Assembly (NCBI GenBank): GCA_958510875.1
Contig: OY294069.1
Location: forward strand, 182,945,112 to 183,009,111
Source: Endomychus coccineus
Lineage: Eukaryota; Arthropoda; Insecta; Coleoptera; Endomychidae
Direction of reading: 5' to 3'
DNA length: 64,000 nt
Below, one piece after another: positions 12,001 through 22,600 of the stretch; within the stretch, counting starts at the first letter, position 1, and each line of letters starts with the position of its first letter. Below the pieces are notes generated by a model that saw only the letters and a list, made by a program, of their open reading frames with translations, was not told where the DNA came from and searched no databases. The translations under genes were made by a program, and so were the position numbers.

Positions 12001-14216
12001 CTTCCTCTCTGTCTTTATTCTTTCGTATAATTGTGAATATTTAATCAGACACAGAGTATCAAATAAATTCTTTATTGATTTAAATTAATTGATATAAGCT
12101 AAAACCTAATGAAGCCGTGGAAAATTTCAGTTTCAATTGACTCCAATAGTGTCACGTCAAAACCCACCTTTCTCAGCCGTAGATTGAAATTCGTATTCCA
12201 AACCTTTATCAAATTGGACTTTATTTCCATGTACATAAGGAGCATAATACTTATAATACCGTAAAATATAGGTACATTGATTCGTACCTAGCCCAAAGAA
12301 GATATTTATTTAAGGATTTTGATTACTGTAATCTTAGAGCTGAATAATGATTCTTGACCCATCAGGTATGAATCATATATAAATTCTAGGGAAATAGGTC
12401 ACACTAACACATATGCTTATTATTGTCGTCTTTACGTACGTTTCGGTCTCACGACCATCATCAGAAGACGTATCAATGTCTAAAACGGGATTTCTTGATA
12501 CAAATTGTATCAACACAAAGCGTACGTATCGCACCAAATTCAATTAAAAATGCCCACGTCGCCGAAACGAACAGAAACGAGTAATCGAAATTGTAACAAA
12601 TTAATGTTTGAAGTATATGAATATGTATCAAGAATCCAGTGCATAGCAATTTACTTCTAATACTCGAAGTCATTTCAAGCAATGTTTGAATACGACTGAA
12701 ACCAAACAAACAAAACAAACAAACCAAAAACATTCGAACCAGAGGTAATAGAAAAAGGTGGACAGACCTTATTATAAATATTACTATTTGAGAATTCTCC
12801 GTAAAATATACTTTTAACATTATAAAGACGCATGTAGGAATTCGCAAGGGCTTTAATCAATTAAATTAGTATAAATCTGACTTAATGACTGAATATATGT
12901 TCTATGAATTACAGGAGTTACGTTTCATGTGAATCATCTCTAGAATAGATTTTTCATAATAATTGGTCAGGTTAGTTAAAATATTAACATTTTTGTAATC
13001 GAATTGATGGTTATAATCATAGCAGTGTTTAGCAAGTTTATTTCATGAAGAAACTACGAAACTATAGTTTCATTTATTTATTAAATTAGTGAAAATCGAA
13101 CTTTTAATAGTTATTTTATTTGAGTTTAGAATGAATTTTCCTCACGTAAAGGCTGATTCTATTCAACCTCTGTAAAATTAAATAGAAATAAACTAATATT
13201 GAATTATTACTTTCAGGTACATAACCAAATGTTACATCGAGCCTGTATCAACACCAGTATGGTATACAGAAAGTTTACTCCTTGATATAGAGACCAAGCA
13301 ACAAAAAACTGATGAAAAGATATATTACGAAGTGAGTATAATGTTATAATGATATGGTACCGGTAGATGACATTCGATTAACGAAACGGTATATTTTCCC
13401 ACTGGCACATTTTCGAAATTTAAGTTCCTGAATGGAGTACACTTTATCTTATAATTATTTCATAACCAAGAATGGTTAATCTAAAACTGCGTAATTAAAA
13501 GGATGCGCGATACGAGATCAGAAACATCTGATTGCTTGTTCGGTTCAGGTCAAATATACACAAGTGCACCATGCATTGAATTATCACTACTCGATTATAA
13601 GTCGATAACAATTGTATACATTTCTAATTGCTCATTACAGAACTCGTGTACAATTATGCGTGCCAGATTAATTGATATTTTCCTTTATTGCGAAATTATC
13701 TACGTCTCTTCTACTGTTTTATATTAAGGTGTGGCAAATTTTAATACCAAACTATGAATCTCGTTTTTTAAACGAAAAAAAAATAGAGAATGTGCTTCCT
13801 AAGATGATATTAAATATTTCCGGTCTGAAGGAAATTATTTTAACAAAATAATTTGACTATATCAATTGATATACCATCAATATTTTACTAAAATGAGGTA
13901 CAAGGTTTTCTGAACAAATCATCTCTTTATTTCTTATACTTACAGTTTCCATATTTATCTGTCAAAATAACTCATTTGATATCGATATTAATTTATGCAA
14001 ATATGATTACAGGAAATTTTTATTTTTATCATAAAACGTTTTATATTTCAGAACAAGTTCAGGCCTCATTATTGGTCAGAAATATTTATCACAAATATTT
14101 CACCGAAAACTGACGTTTGCTTGGCTGAAGCTTCATTTCCAATGGAAAAATCAGATGTCCATTACATTTCATTAGAACCACAACAAGCAAGGGCTATAGA
14201 TATTGGTATCAATTGA
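11..14216 (+). CDS. Giant repetitive Lys/Glu/Asn-rich protein, 5 coding exons, family not recognised
   Basis: Coding exons: 11-8213, 9320-9392, 11693-11779, 13217-13331 and 14052-14216. All junctions are GT/AG, phases agree across every junction, and no stop interrupts the joined frame, giving about 2880 residues. Without splicing, the first exon would read through a GTGAGT donor at 8214 and stop at 8227. The frame is open upstream of the ATG at 11, so the true start may lie outside the window. The protein shows no signal peptide, membrane segment or enzyme motif. It is rich in Lys, Glu, Ser and Asn and very poor in Cys. It is built from dozens of ~25-residue modules of the form L-x-x-x-T-x-x-FL-x-x-E-(K/R)-K-Y-S-D followed by an aromatic-rich tail. 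Basic spacers such as SKLKNIIHI separate the modules. The last three exons encode a non-repetitive C-terminus ending DIGIN. The design suggests a structural or filament/scaffold-binding protein; that is inference. Confidence 0.85.
1940..4490 (+). repeat. In-frame higher-order tandem repeat, 519 bp (173 aa) unit
   Basis: The marker coding KEKYE starts at about 2441, 2960, 3479 and 3983, so successive spacings are 519, 519 and 504 bp. The last unit lost five codons of the KQIHSNS spacer. More diverged units precede (about 1940) and follow (about 4490). Each unit holds one A module (QTNKFL..E.KYSDFSGDFYE.LY), a basic spacer (GILSKLKNIIHI.GKSPKK) and one B module (DTNHFLIEEKKYNDIEGEAYQ). Units 2 and 3 share roughly 110 consecutive identical bases (about 2641-2750 against 3160-3269), silent positions included. 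This points to recent unequal exchange or gene conversion. Confidence 0.92.
8381..8452 (-). tRNA. tRNA-Thr (anticodon TGT)
   Basis: The minus strand folds as a complete 72-nt cloverleaf. The 7-bp acceptor stem GCCTCTT/AGGAGGC has one G.T wobble, and the discriminator base is A. The D arm contains GCTC..GAGC. The anticodon stem is CTGGT/ACCAG around loop CTTGTAA, giving anticodon TGT. The T arm is GTGAG-TTCAATC-CTCAC. There is no intron. A run of five T follows on the minus strand within about 20 bases, suitable for RNA polymerase III termination. The gene lies antisense inside intron 1 of the giant repeat gene. Confidence 0.95.
8453..10544. other. Intron 1 remainder, exon 2 and start of intron 2: no further features
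   Basis: Apart from coding exon 2 (9320-9392) this is AT-rich intronic DNA. A GC-richer block at about 10080-10205 stands out from its surroundings and may be a transposon scrap, but I could not assign it to a family. Confidence 0.4.
10545..11245 (-). mobile_element. Penelope-like element fragment (GIY-YIG end plus terminal region)
   Basis: On the minus strand, decayed coding sequence at about 10930-11240 reads YNNEVEKLQQIA, then a Cys-containing segment (CESCSKCYVGQT) and TCYKEHF. These are the connector and GIY-YIG endonuclease signatures of Penelope-like retroelements. The non-coding tail at 10585-10930 is closely repeated at 20010-20300 and 21540-21640. It carries a hammerhead-like motif. 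A short extra piece of the same tail sits at about 10550-10590. The copy is 5'-truncated and frameshifted, and it lies in intron 2 of the giant repeat gene. Confidence 0.75.
10643..10697 (-). ncRNA. Hammerhead-ribozyme-like motif in PLE tail
   Basis: Read on the minus strand, a CTGATGA box is followed by one unpaired T, a stem-II hairpin (GGTTACTTGGTAGCC), a GAAA box and a tiny stem III (AGG-T-CCT). The C after it would be the cleavage position, and the following AGTA pairs with TACT just before CTGATGA. The order fits a type I hammerhead. The extra base after CTGATGA and one imperfect stem-II pair leave activity uncertain. Confidence 0.6.
12338..13055 (-). mobile_element. Penelope-like element 3' fragment, same family as 51023-52611
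   Basis: The segment matches the left half of the PLE in ARL3 intron 1 block by block. Shared parts are a tail containing ATTCTTGACCC, the GAAATAGGTCACA block, the hammerhead-like motif, a CCGAAACGAACAGAA-like block, and the end of the GIY-YIG coding region (12840-13050 against 51520-51710). Coding capacity is lost through indels. It lies in intron 3 of the giant repeat gene. Confidence 0.75.
12428..12469 (-). ncRNA. Hammerhead-ribozyme-like motif, core intact
   Basis: The minus strand reads GTCTT, CTGATGA, T, GGTC-GTGA-GACC, GAAA, a three-pair stem III (ACG-TA-CGT counting the last A of GAAA), A at the cleavage position, then AAGAC. GTCTT and AAGAC pair perfectly as stem I. All conserved hammerhead boxes are present in order, with one extra base between CTGATGA and stem II. 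Such short stem-III type I hammerheads are known from PLE terminal repeats. Confidence 0.7.
13060..13116 (-). repeat. Short interspersed repeat, inverted copy at 25427-25484
   Basis: The block ending AAATCGAACTTTTAATAGTTA is the reverse complement of sequence at 25427-25484 in Rabex-5 intron 4, with only a few differences. It directly follows the PLE fragment here, but the other copy has no PLE beside it. I see no coding capacity. Confidence 0.55.
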
Positions 14217-14320
14217 AATAATGGAACAATATTAATTATGAAAAACAAATGGAGCATCATGTACCTATTGTGTTATTATTTAATTTTGCTTGTTTAGTAC
14301 TGTTTTAAAGAAATATTTAT

Positions 14321-14326
14321 AATAAA
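14321..14326 (+). terminator. Poly(A) signal AATAAA of the giant repeat gene
   Basis: This canonical AATAAA lies about 105 bases after the predicted stop codon at 14214-14216 and is the first such hexamer downstream on the coding strand. Confidence 0.6.
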
Positions 14327-14551
14327 TTAATCAAGACTACTCGCTGTTCTTATTTGTTAATTGAAAATAGTTTTTTTTACACTTTAATCTATTTTAAAAC
14401 GAAAGAAATCTTGTTGATAACTATAATCGAAATAAGGGAAAGTTATATTACAATTGCGTCTCCAATATCCATATTACGAGGTTAAGATGAAAAGTTCCTG
14501 AAAAATAAAACATGAAGATTTTTGTAAACATGGAAAAAAGTGACCACAAAG

Positions 14552-14643
14552 GACGACGAACGTTCTGGTCGTCCAATTGTTGTTACAACGCCAGAAATCG
14601 TCAATAAGATTCATGATGTGATATTGGACGATGGGATAAAATG
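14552..14643 (+). pseudogene. Mariner transposase fragment
   Basis: One frame reads DERSGRPIVVTTPEIV followed by NKIHDVILDD, then a stop. This matches the GRP-containing linker between the helix-turn-helix domains of mariner transposases. Only about 30 codons remain and no terminal repeats are visible. It lies between the convergent 3' ends of the giant repeat gene and the gamma-glutamylcyclotransferase gene. Confidence 0.65.
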
Positions 14644-14699
14644 AAAACAATCTTTTGGTACACTTAGAAGATTTAATTAAAATTTTAACAATCATTTTA

Positions 14700-16202
14700 T
14701 CATTTAATTATGTTGGATTCAAATTTTACATCGACTACACCTGCATATCCATTATCTGGTATTCTGTTCAAAAATCTCTGAAATTCTTCGGGTAATTCTG
14801 ATTCTTTTGCACCTTTTATAATCGTTTGTAAATATACGGAAGAAGGTTTACGATCATCTGACAGATTTTCAATTTTTTCAACTCTACTCGGATTATTGCA
14901 TTGTTCGTAAACACGACACTCCTTAATTGTACCGTCTGGTGTTTCCACCTTCACTGTCTTCGCAAAATACATGTTCTCTGCTACACCTTCTTGTCTGTGA
15001 ATTGAAATTAATATTTGACGTGGTAGAAATCTTTGTCAAGCTGTTAGGTTGATTATGAGAATAGTGTACGATGAATTTATTGACAATATGATACGAGTTA
15101 CCTTCTTCATTCTGATATATCTCAAGTAACATAAAATAGTGTATAAATGTTTTAACTTCATTTTAATGAGGCTTCTATTCCATTTTCAGGCATCTTAAAG
15201 GATTAAAAATCTTCATTTTGAATCTTGTGATCAGTTGGGTTGAAAATTATTGATATAGAGTTAATTTACATTATATTTACCTGTCCAAATTTTCCTTATC
15301 GGCATCATCAATTTCCCATAGAGCCCCCCAAACGTATTTTCCTTCACGTTCTACAATTGTGGCGGCTGCTCCCCTCCAACGTTTAGAATAAGTATTGAAA
15401 TCTAATTCGTAATCCTTCAAAAGAAAGAGGCAAAGAGGTTCTGTATTATTTACATATCATTATTTGAATTGAGAATATCATCAACTAAAAGATACAATAA
15501 AACCTAATAAGCAAAGTTCTTTTCACGAAAAATGGTTTGACTGCAGTGAGGTACCGGTCATACATACCCTTGAGTACGCTCATATTAGTTGAGTGGGCGG
15601 GACTGAATAATTGTAAATAGACTTGAAGACATAGCAGGTGACAATTTAGTCCTATCGTAAATTATAATTACTTGATTACTTGTTTTTCTACAGAATTCTT
15701 CTCAAATTATGTACAATAAATTCATCAATATTTAAAGTCTGGCCCTTTTCGACCCTCTGTTTATTTGCATGTTTATTGCCAAGCTCTTGCATAGATAATG
15801 TGTTCTCTCTTATCCGCTAAAAAACTGATCAGTTTATTCTGATGATGGCTACTTGGTCCTTACTACTTTAATAGTATTTTCAGAGAATAATAACGGTGAT
15901 TTCACTATTCAACCTTTTACATTAGAACTCTATGACAAAAGGGCAAACTTGAAAACCAAACCGTTTACATGGTACTCCATTAATTTTTAATACAATTTGT
16001 AATTTGCTTCATATGTATCTTAGACGTATATTATCTATTAGTATACGTAGGTATGTAATAAATAAATGTATAATATGCCATTAATATAAGTACCTACTTT
16101 GAGTTTTGCTATTCCCGCTCTCTTGGCACTTGGATTATTTATATGAATTCGTTTAGCTAATAAATTGCTCCCATAAGCAAAATATAGAAATTTATTGGAC
16201 AT
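14700..16202 (-). CDS. GGCT: Gamma-glutamylcyclotransferase, complete, 3 exons
   Basis: Minus-strand exons: 16202-16098, 15414-15281 and 14994-14700. Donors are GTAGGT and GTAAAT, phases agree, and the product is about 177 residues (human GGCT has 188). The enzyme converts gamma-glutamyl-amino acids to 5-oxoproline and free amino acid in cytosolic glutathione turnover. Family signatures are FLYFAYGSNLL (residues 5-15, the substrate loop), RIHINNPSA, YELDF, VWGALWEI and QEGV. Glu82 of QEGV aligns with the catalytic Glu98 of the human enzyme. GAKESELPEEFQ near the C-terminus matches the human GAKENGLPLEYQ segment. The ATG at 16202 gives an N-terminus close to that expected. Intron 1 contains a PLE terminus relic (15830-15905). 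The gene is convergent with the giant repeat gene. Confidence 0.9.
15830..15905 (+). mobile_element. Penelope-like terminus relic with broken hammerhead motif
   Basis: On the plus strand TTCTGATGATGGCTACTTGG is followed directly by TCCTTACTACTTTAATAGTA. This is the reverse-complement version of the PLE tail at 20040-20100, but with the ten bases that would hold the second half of stem II and the GAAA box deleted. It is a very short scrap inside GGCT intron 1. Confidence 0.6.
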
Positions 16203-19200
16203 TTCAAATTCAAATTTATATTTTGCAGTTTTAGCTAATAGTATTAGCTGGCTGCCTACTGTTGCCTCGATAAGAACTTAGCAGGATTCTAATTTTGACG
16301 GCATTTATATATTTCAACGAATACGGTCTTCGTGATTACCTCAGTAGGGTGATAAGATTATTTACAGGATATTTGTTAATCAACATGTTTTTCATCTATT
16401 GTTTTATCAGAATCTACAGTCTACACACATCAATAACAGAGCAATACCCACCACAGATAATAATTCTTTCTATATATTTTGTTATTTCCATAATAATCGA
16501 CATCATTAACAATATCAAAAGACAAACAAATCATGATGATTCGCCGCGCATTGTGTTATACGATCTTCCAGTTGCTATTATAGATTAACATATGAGTTTA
16601 TTTTAGTAGATATGTCTTGGTTTTCAATCCTTCTTTTGGAGATTTACCGAGGAGTTGAAAGTAGAACCTTAGTCTTCTAATATAAGATTTTATTTTTAAA
16701 ATGTTGTCTGCCCAAAAATCTGTAAAATTTTCTTCGACATTGGCTTGAAGGCAAGCGTTTTTCCCACACTAAAGCTCTGTTTCGCCACTGCTTTTTTTGG
16801 TCCACTGTGCACCCTTGCATTTCGTGTTACCGACACCCATGATTTTTGAGATCATCAGTAAAGTAAAGTGATGATAATACTAATGTACCTACTGTTCAAA
16901 GACCCTCCCAAGTTACACATCTTCTTTTCTCTGTAATATAATAGTAATATACCCTAGTTCAGTTATAATGTTGGTTTCTAAAGAAGATGAATTTGAAAGT
17001 ATTAGGGTATATAATATTGACATAGAAGAAACATGTTATGCCCTCTATGAGTTTACGGATATAAGTAGTATCGATGTTCAAGAGTGCATAGATTGTTTAC
17101 GTGTAACTCTGTTATTCTCTTACTAAATCTATGCAGAAGTGTCAGTGTCAACCTGTCAACCTGTTAACCTAAAACTAAAATGTCAAGAGTAATGAAATAA
17201 GATGGGAACTATCAAAAACATGGGAATAAATCAACAAGCCCCGTTTCCAGTTTTATACTAATCGCTAAGGTTAAGTGTACAAGCTGCTCGTAGTATTTTT
17301 AATCAATAATGGGATTGTGTCAGGTTGTGAGTGATTAAATGATCGAAAAATTCTGGTTGTAGAGAGACTTCATTAATATATTGGATTTATTTATCTAAGG
17401 GTATGTGAAACAAACCATGTTCGCTTGATGATATGGTGCTGAATTAGTCTACTGTCATATTTTCATTCTGAAGTCTACATTTGAAGTAAGATGTTAAGCT
17501 TTTAGTCAGAAATTGTTAAGTTGAGTACTTAGTTCATCAAACAAGTTCAAATCTTCATTGGCCTTATAATCGAGGTCTGAGCTGACAATCTATTACCTAT
17601 TTGTATTGCTTTCGAATGTATTTTATGCAGATTTTATTATATATTTTTTATTGAAAATGAAGTAATCTACAGAAGGGATTTTTAAGTATATGTGATTCAT
17701 GCTGCTAACAGTAAAGTGACAACATATATTCATGTATCGGAACATTTATAATAGGGTTTATCACAATTAAATCAATGTTTCGATTATTTGTTAGTATTAA
17801 AGTTACCTAAAGTAACTAAAATGATTGAGAACTAATAGTCATGTTCATGAAAAGAGAATCCATCCACATGAAAATTATTTCAGTGTGAAGAAGATATAGG
17901 ACATTGTAATCTGTATTTACTGCTCGTGGCAACAACTAGTGTATGTTACATAACCATGGTTGATAACATCTTTGTTGCTGGGGTTCGCATTCCTTCATTC
18001 TAATAAGTTGTTCATTATCAATTGACCTTACGTTTGTATTGCTATAAATTTGATAACAAAATTTAAATGACCAATATACAATGTATCTCAATATTTCTGC
18101 TTGGTTTCCATTAATCAGTAGAATCATTTCAAGATAATTAAACTCAGAACAACCCTTCAAGTGTTCTGTATTATTTGTTGATTAGTTTGTGTAAAATTAG
18201 AGTTGATTGTCTATTGATACTATTGATGATGGGATGAGGAATTGAGAAGATCATATTCAATATTGAATATTTCGTTTACTTATATATTTAAACTTCATTT
18301 CTGTGAAGTTATAGGTCAGGTTTTCTTTCACTGTTTTTCTAAGTTGTCTGGTAAAAATGGCAATAGATGATGACACAATGTGTAAGGTTCTCTTATTGAT
18401 CTGAACGGATGTTCAGAATAATCAAATACTTGATATTAAATCTTGAATCAGTTGTATGTTTATATTAGTTCATATATCTATTATATATAATATAATAAGT
18501 TGATAACTGTACTGTTCAAGAAACAGGTAAAACGTAAAGCTAATTTTTTTTAAACACATATTTACAATACAGATTACATATTCTAGTACATAGTAGTATC
18601 TAGTATATTTGTAAATAATGCAAAAAAATAAATTTTAAACATGAAATAATGTAAAGTAAATAATTCTCTAACATAATATGTCTCTAGATCTTCAACATAT
18701 GAAATGTCAAGTTTTCTAATTAGTAGATATATACAGAGTGAATAGGGAATTGATGTTGAATTAAATCATGTTGCATATCAGGAAGCAAGCTGTCTCTGAT
18801 AGTGAGTAAATACGTTGATGACGCTGGACCTTTCTCTAATCTCTCTTATTGACAGTTGATTTTGTCCATTAAAATTAATTTATTCTTAGAAACACGAATG
18901 TTTACATAATTATTACTATTATTATTACCGACTTATCTAAAGACGTTCTATTTAGCTTTGGTATTCTTTGTTACGCTTAACATCATACACGAGACAGTTT
19001 CTTATTAATTAGACTTTTGCCCTTGCCTGTTTATTCCGTTTATCTTTGCTGATAAGGCCGAATCAGTCGTTTAAACAAGGTTGATAAGTAAAAGGATAAA
19101 TAGGAGCATCTCGAGTGTTCATCGATAGTTTGAAAAACTACGTCAAAACGTTGTCACAGTTTCATCTTCTTTCATCGTAATCCGAGTGTCTAGTGTTGTA

Positions 19201-19290
19201 TCTTCGTATCGCCGGATTTGTGTCCCTTAAACAAACCACGAAAATCTTCAAAATTACCGTGATTCCTTTTCCATTTCGACTCAATAACAA
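16203..19290. other. Intergenic region between divergent GGCT and Rabex-5
   Basis: I see no recognisable gene here. A 97-codon frame at 16295-16588 has two hydrophobic stretches but starts with TTG and matches nothing I know. The far end (18720-19025) is a repeat shared with Rabex-5 intron 2. About 19090-19290 probably contains the Rabex-5 promoter and 5' untranslated sequence, but I cannot place the transcription start. Confidence 0.4.
18720..19025 (+). repeat. Dispersed repeat, partner copy at about 23120-24060
   Basis: Shared blocks are TATCAGGAAGCAA, GAGTAAATACGTTGATGAC, GATGACGCTGGA, TTGATTTTGTCCATTAAAAT and GACTTATCTAAAGACGTTCT. The blocks are contiguous here. In the second copy about 650 bases separate the first two blocks from the rest. 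The family is not recognised. Confidence 0.65.
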
Positions 19291-19303
19291 ATGGCAGATC
19301 CCG
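19291..19303 (+). other. Possible Rabex-5 first coding mini-exon (MADP)
   Basis: The ATG at 19291 opens four codons and one base, then a GTGAAG donor at 19304. Joining to an acceptor at 19671-19672 (ATTATTAG) gives M-A-D-P-V-K followed in frame by the ATG at 19678. The frame fit could be chance, and the -3 base before this ATG is a C. The donor is also weaker than the other donors of this gene. Confidence 0.3.
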
Positions 19304-19677
19304 GTGAAGGTTTGTTGGTTCGTTTTTTAAATTCCAACGCTTTTGGTGTGAGCAGTTTGGATCCAAGGGATACTTGCCCTTGCCTGAAATTCCCTCAATT
19401 TCCTGTCGTGCAGATGCTAATGAAAGAACTCAACCTGTGCGCGCACGACCACAGCTTCGTACCCCCATGGTAGTAATAAACCAAAGGATTGTTGTTTTGG
19501 TTTTTCCTTTCTCTCCGCCTGCAATAACACAGGACCTGGATCCACTCGATATGGGATAAGTGCATAGAAAGTGCGTTTTATCAGGGACATACCTTGATAA
19601 AGACTTCTTAAAAACACTATAAGACAATTACTTAGTTAGTTTTATCGGTATAATCATTATTATTATTATTAGTCAAA

Positions 19678-22600
19678 ATGCCTATATTAACGTTGCAGCG
19701 TTCTTACAAATACATCATGTACGCAACTAAGCAACCTTCCTTGAGAATCAACCAGGCAGACTTGATGTGCAAACAAGGTTGTGGATTCTATGGGAATGCA
19801 GATTGGGAAGGTGAGTGTCATTGAAAAGAAAAACTTATTCATATCGATTTCTTGATATTTCCCAAAGAACGTGTCAGATTGTCACCAATCATAACCTAGT
19901 GATAGTTACGGGAGATACAGATCAGATCAAAATAACTGAAGGTCGATTAAAGTTACGTGAAAACAGAATTTCTAGTATATCTTTCAACGAGTTGATTAAA
20001 TTTCTATGATACTAATGATAAGAAATAATCACCCTTATCCACTAAAAATACTATTAAAGTACTAAGGACCTTTCGGCTACCAAGTAGCCATCATTAGATA
20101 AAACCAAATTATAAATGAAAAGGTGCCTATTTAAATACTATTTGGGGATAATAATCTAAACAATGGATTACCCTCAGCTGGAGATAAATCGAATTTTAAT
20201 AAATTGCTTTTTCGTTTATACATTTCCATCCCTTCTAAATTACCGAGATATTTGTCTGTACTGTGTTGTAAAAGTGATAAACTTTCTTGAGAAATGGTGT
20301 GACCTATATATATGTAGCTCTTGGCGAAATCATAAATTTTCTTAACAACAGAAAACATACATTGGCAATGTGCATAGATCTATCCAAGGCTTTCGATTGC
20401 GTAAACCATGACATATTAATTACTAAAATGGAGCGGTATGGTTTCAGGGGTGTATCTCTGCAACTAATAAAATCTTATCTTAGCAATAGAAATCAATATG
20501 TAACAGAATTAAATGATCTTGGCCAAAACGTAAGTTCCAGCAAAATTATAAATTCTAAAGGTGTACCGCAAGGTTAGATCCTGGGGCCCTTATTATTTCT
20601 GCTGTATATAAACGATTTACCCGAAATAATAGCTTGTATCCTTGTTCAGTTCGCGGATGATACATCCTTGATATTTGGTGAAGATACAGACAAAGAGCTT
20701 GAAGACAAAATCCTAGAATCACTGAAACTGGTTCAAAGCTGGTTTACTGAGAATAAATTAAAAATGAACGTAAATAAAACGCAGCTAATTGAATTTTCCC
20801 ATAAGCATACACAAAATCATCTTAATATTATTATAAATGACACTACTTTGACGCCAGTTAATAGTGTCAAATTCCTAGGGGTAGTAATTGATTCAAGGTT
20901 AAACTGGCATCATCACATTGATGTTTTAGCAGGAAACCTCTATAAATTCTGCTATGCTATTAGAGTACTAAGACTTACGGTTGACTTAGCAACATGTTTT
21001 ACTGTCTATCATAGCCATGTAGAATCCCGAATTCGCTACGGTATTATTTTCTGGGGTAATTCGACTAACGTGTCAAGAATCTTCATTCTCCAAAAGCTAT
21101 GCCTCAGAAATATCCTTGACTTAAAAAATCGTGAAAGTTGTAAAAGACACTTTATCTCGCGAAACATACTTACACTAACAAGTTTATATATATTGGAATG
21201 TGTAAAGTTCGTAGCACAAAATAAAGATCTATTTGAAGACCAGATAGCTGATCATAAACATAATACTAGATCTAAGAATAATCTTACAGTGGATAAATTA
21301 AACTTAACCTACCTTCAGAAAAATGTGAAACATTCAATAATCAAAATCTATAACAAACTTCCGATTCAGGTTCGAGATCTTAATATAAATTCGTTGAACT
21401 ATAAGCTTAAACATTTTTTAGCAAGTAGAGGTTACTACACGATACAAGAGTTTCTCTGTGATGAGATAGAAATATAATACTACATTTAAGATATTCTGTG
21501 TACTTATCTGACATACTATATTCAAAATATGTTCGACTACGACTTATTTTTCACCATTAATTTTCTTTATATGGACAAAATGTTCCTTATAACGAGTTAA
21601 AAAGTTCCTTCTAGTTTGACCCACATAGCATTTTCAGCATGACTCACATTTGATTTTTTAAATCCGGATTAGTAACATTACTAGCCAATAGTTCCGGGCG
21701 GCTGCTTCGCCCTCTCGAGCACATCAACGGAACGAAAAAGTTTGCAATGTTTCTGAAGCATCATAATCTCTAAGGTACAGATAACCCTACTAACAGAATG
21801 CTAGAGGGAACCATAATATCTAACACCATTTTCCTAATTATAGTAGCGTTCCGTTGATCAGCTGCAGAAATCGAAATAAATGTCCAGATCTATTAGCTCA
21901 TAATCTAGACTAGAAAGATTACCATTTTAATCTGCCAAAAGTAAAAAAAAAATAAATATTCATTTATTTCTTAATTGTTACATATTCTTTTAATGTTGCT
22001 TCCATTAATACAAATTGCGAGTAGGACAAGATGAAGTCGGCACCATCTGAAGACCTCTTACGATATTAAATGAAAATAATTCTTTTTCTACTCCATTTAG
22101 GTAATTTTCTAATCAACTTTCGAAATTAACGAAAATTCATGTACCACGAATCTAAGGAGATATTTATCAATGTCAAATATTGAATAAAATAGACCTTCTG
22201 ACCTATTGAACAGACAGTTCAAGAATTAAATAGTCATCATGACGTCACTCGATATGGGCAAAGATGAGGAATCGTTATCTTTTTTCAAGAACTTCCAATC
22301 TGGATCTGCACGATATCTCGAGTACATTTTAGCATTTTATCATGACGCCGTTCGGTCTCTCAGATTACAATGCAGTGTGGGATAACTTTAATTACTCTAA
22401 TTAGATTTAGTCGGTTTCGTAGGCAACTTCCACAGTTGACAAACTCCTTCAACGCATTCATTCTAAAATATCTGACGTGGCCGATGAATTGGGACTTTCT
22501 TGAATGAATTCAAATTGTAAAATTAAACACTACTATGTTGATATCACTGTTTTATTTGTAACATCCGTTACTCGAGTTTATTACGCCATCTTCAGATGGT

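Larger units (their letters stand above)
20010..21660 (-). mobile_element. Penelope-like element tail, split by a non-LTR insertion
   Basis: 20010-20303 and 21522-21660 together reproduce the minus-strand PLE tail seen at 10585-11030, from the hammerhead-like motif to the CCATATAAAG.. and GTGGGTCAAACTAGAAGGAA region. The copy is interrupted at the sequence GGTGTGACCT by the element at 20310-21521. It lies in Rabex-5 intron 1. Confidence 0.75.

Noticed and set aside
16295..16588. 97-codon frame with two hydrophobic stretches
   Set aside because: It begins with TTG rather than ATG and has no family match or splice context. AT-rich non-coding DNA often yields such Ile/Phe/Leu-rich frames.
19374..19627. 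Overlapping 61-66 codon frames on both strands after the possible MADP exon
   Set aside because: They sit between a plausible donor at 19304 and the acceptor at 19671 and show no conserved motif.
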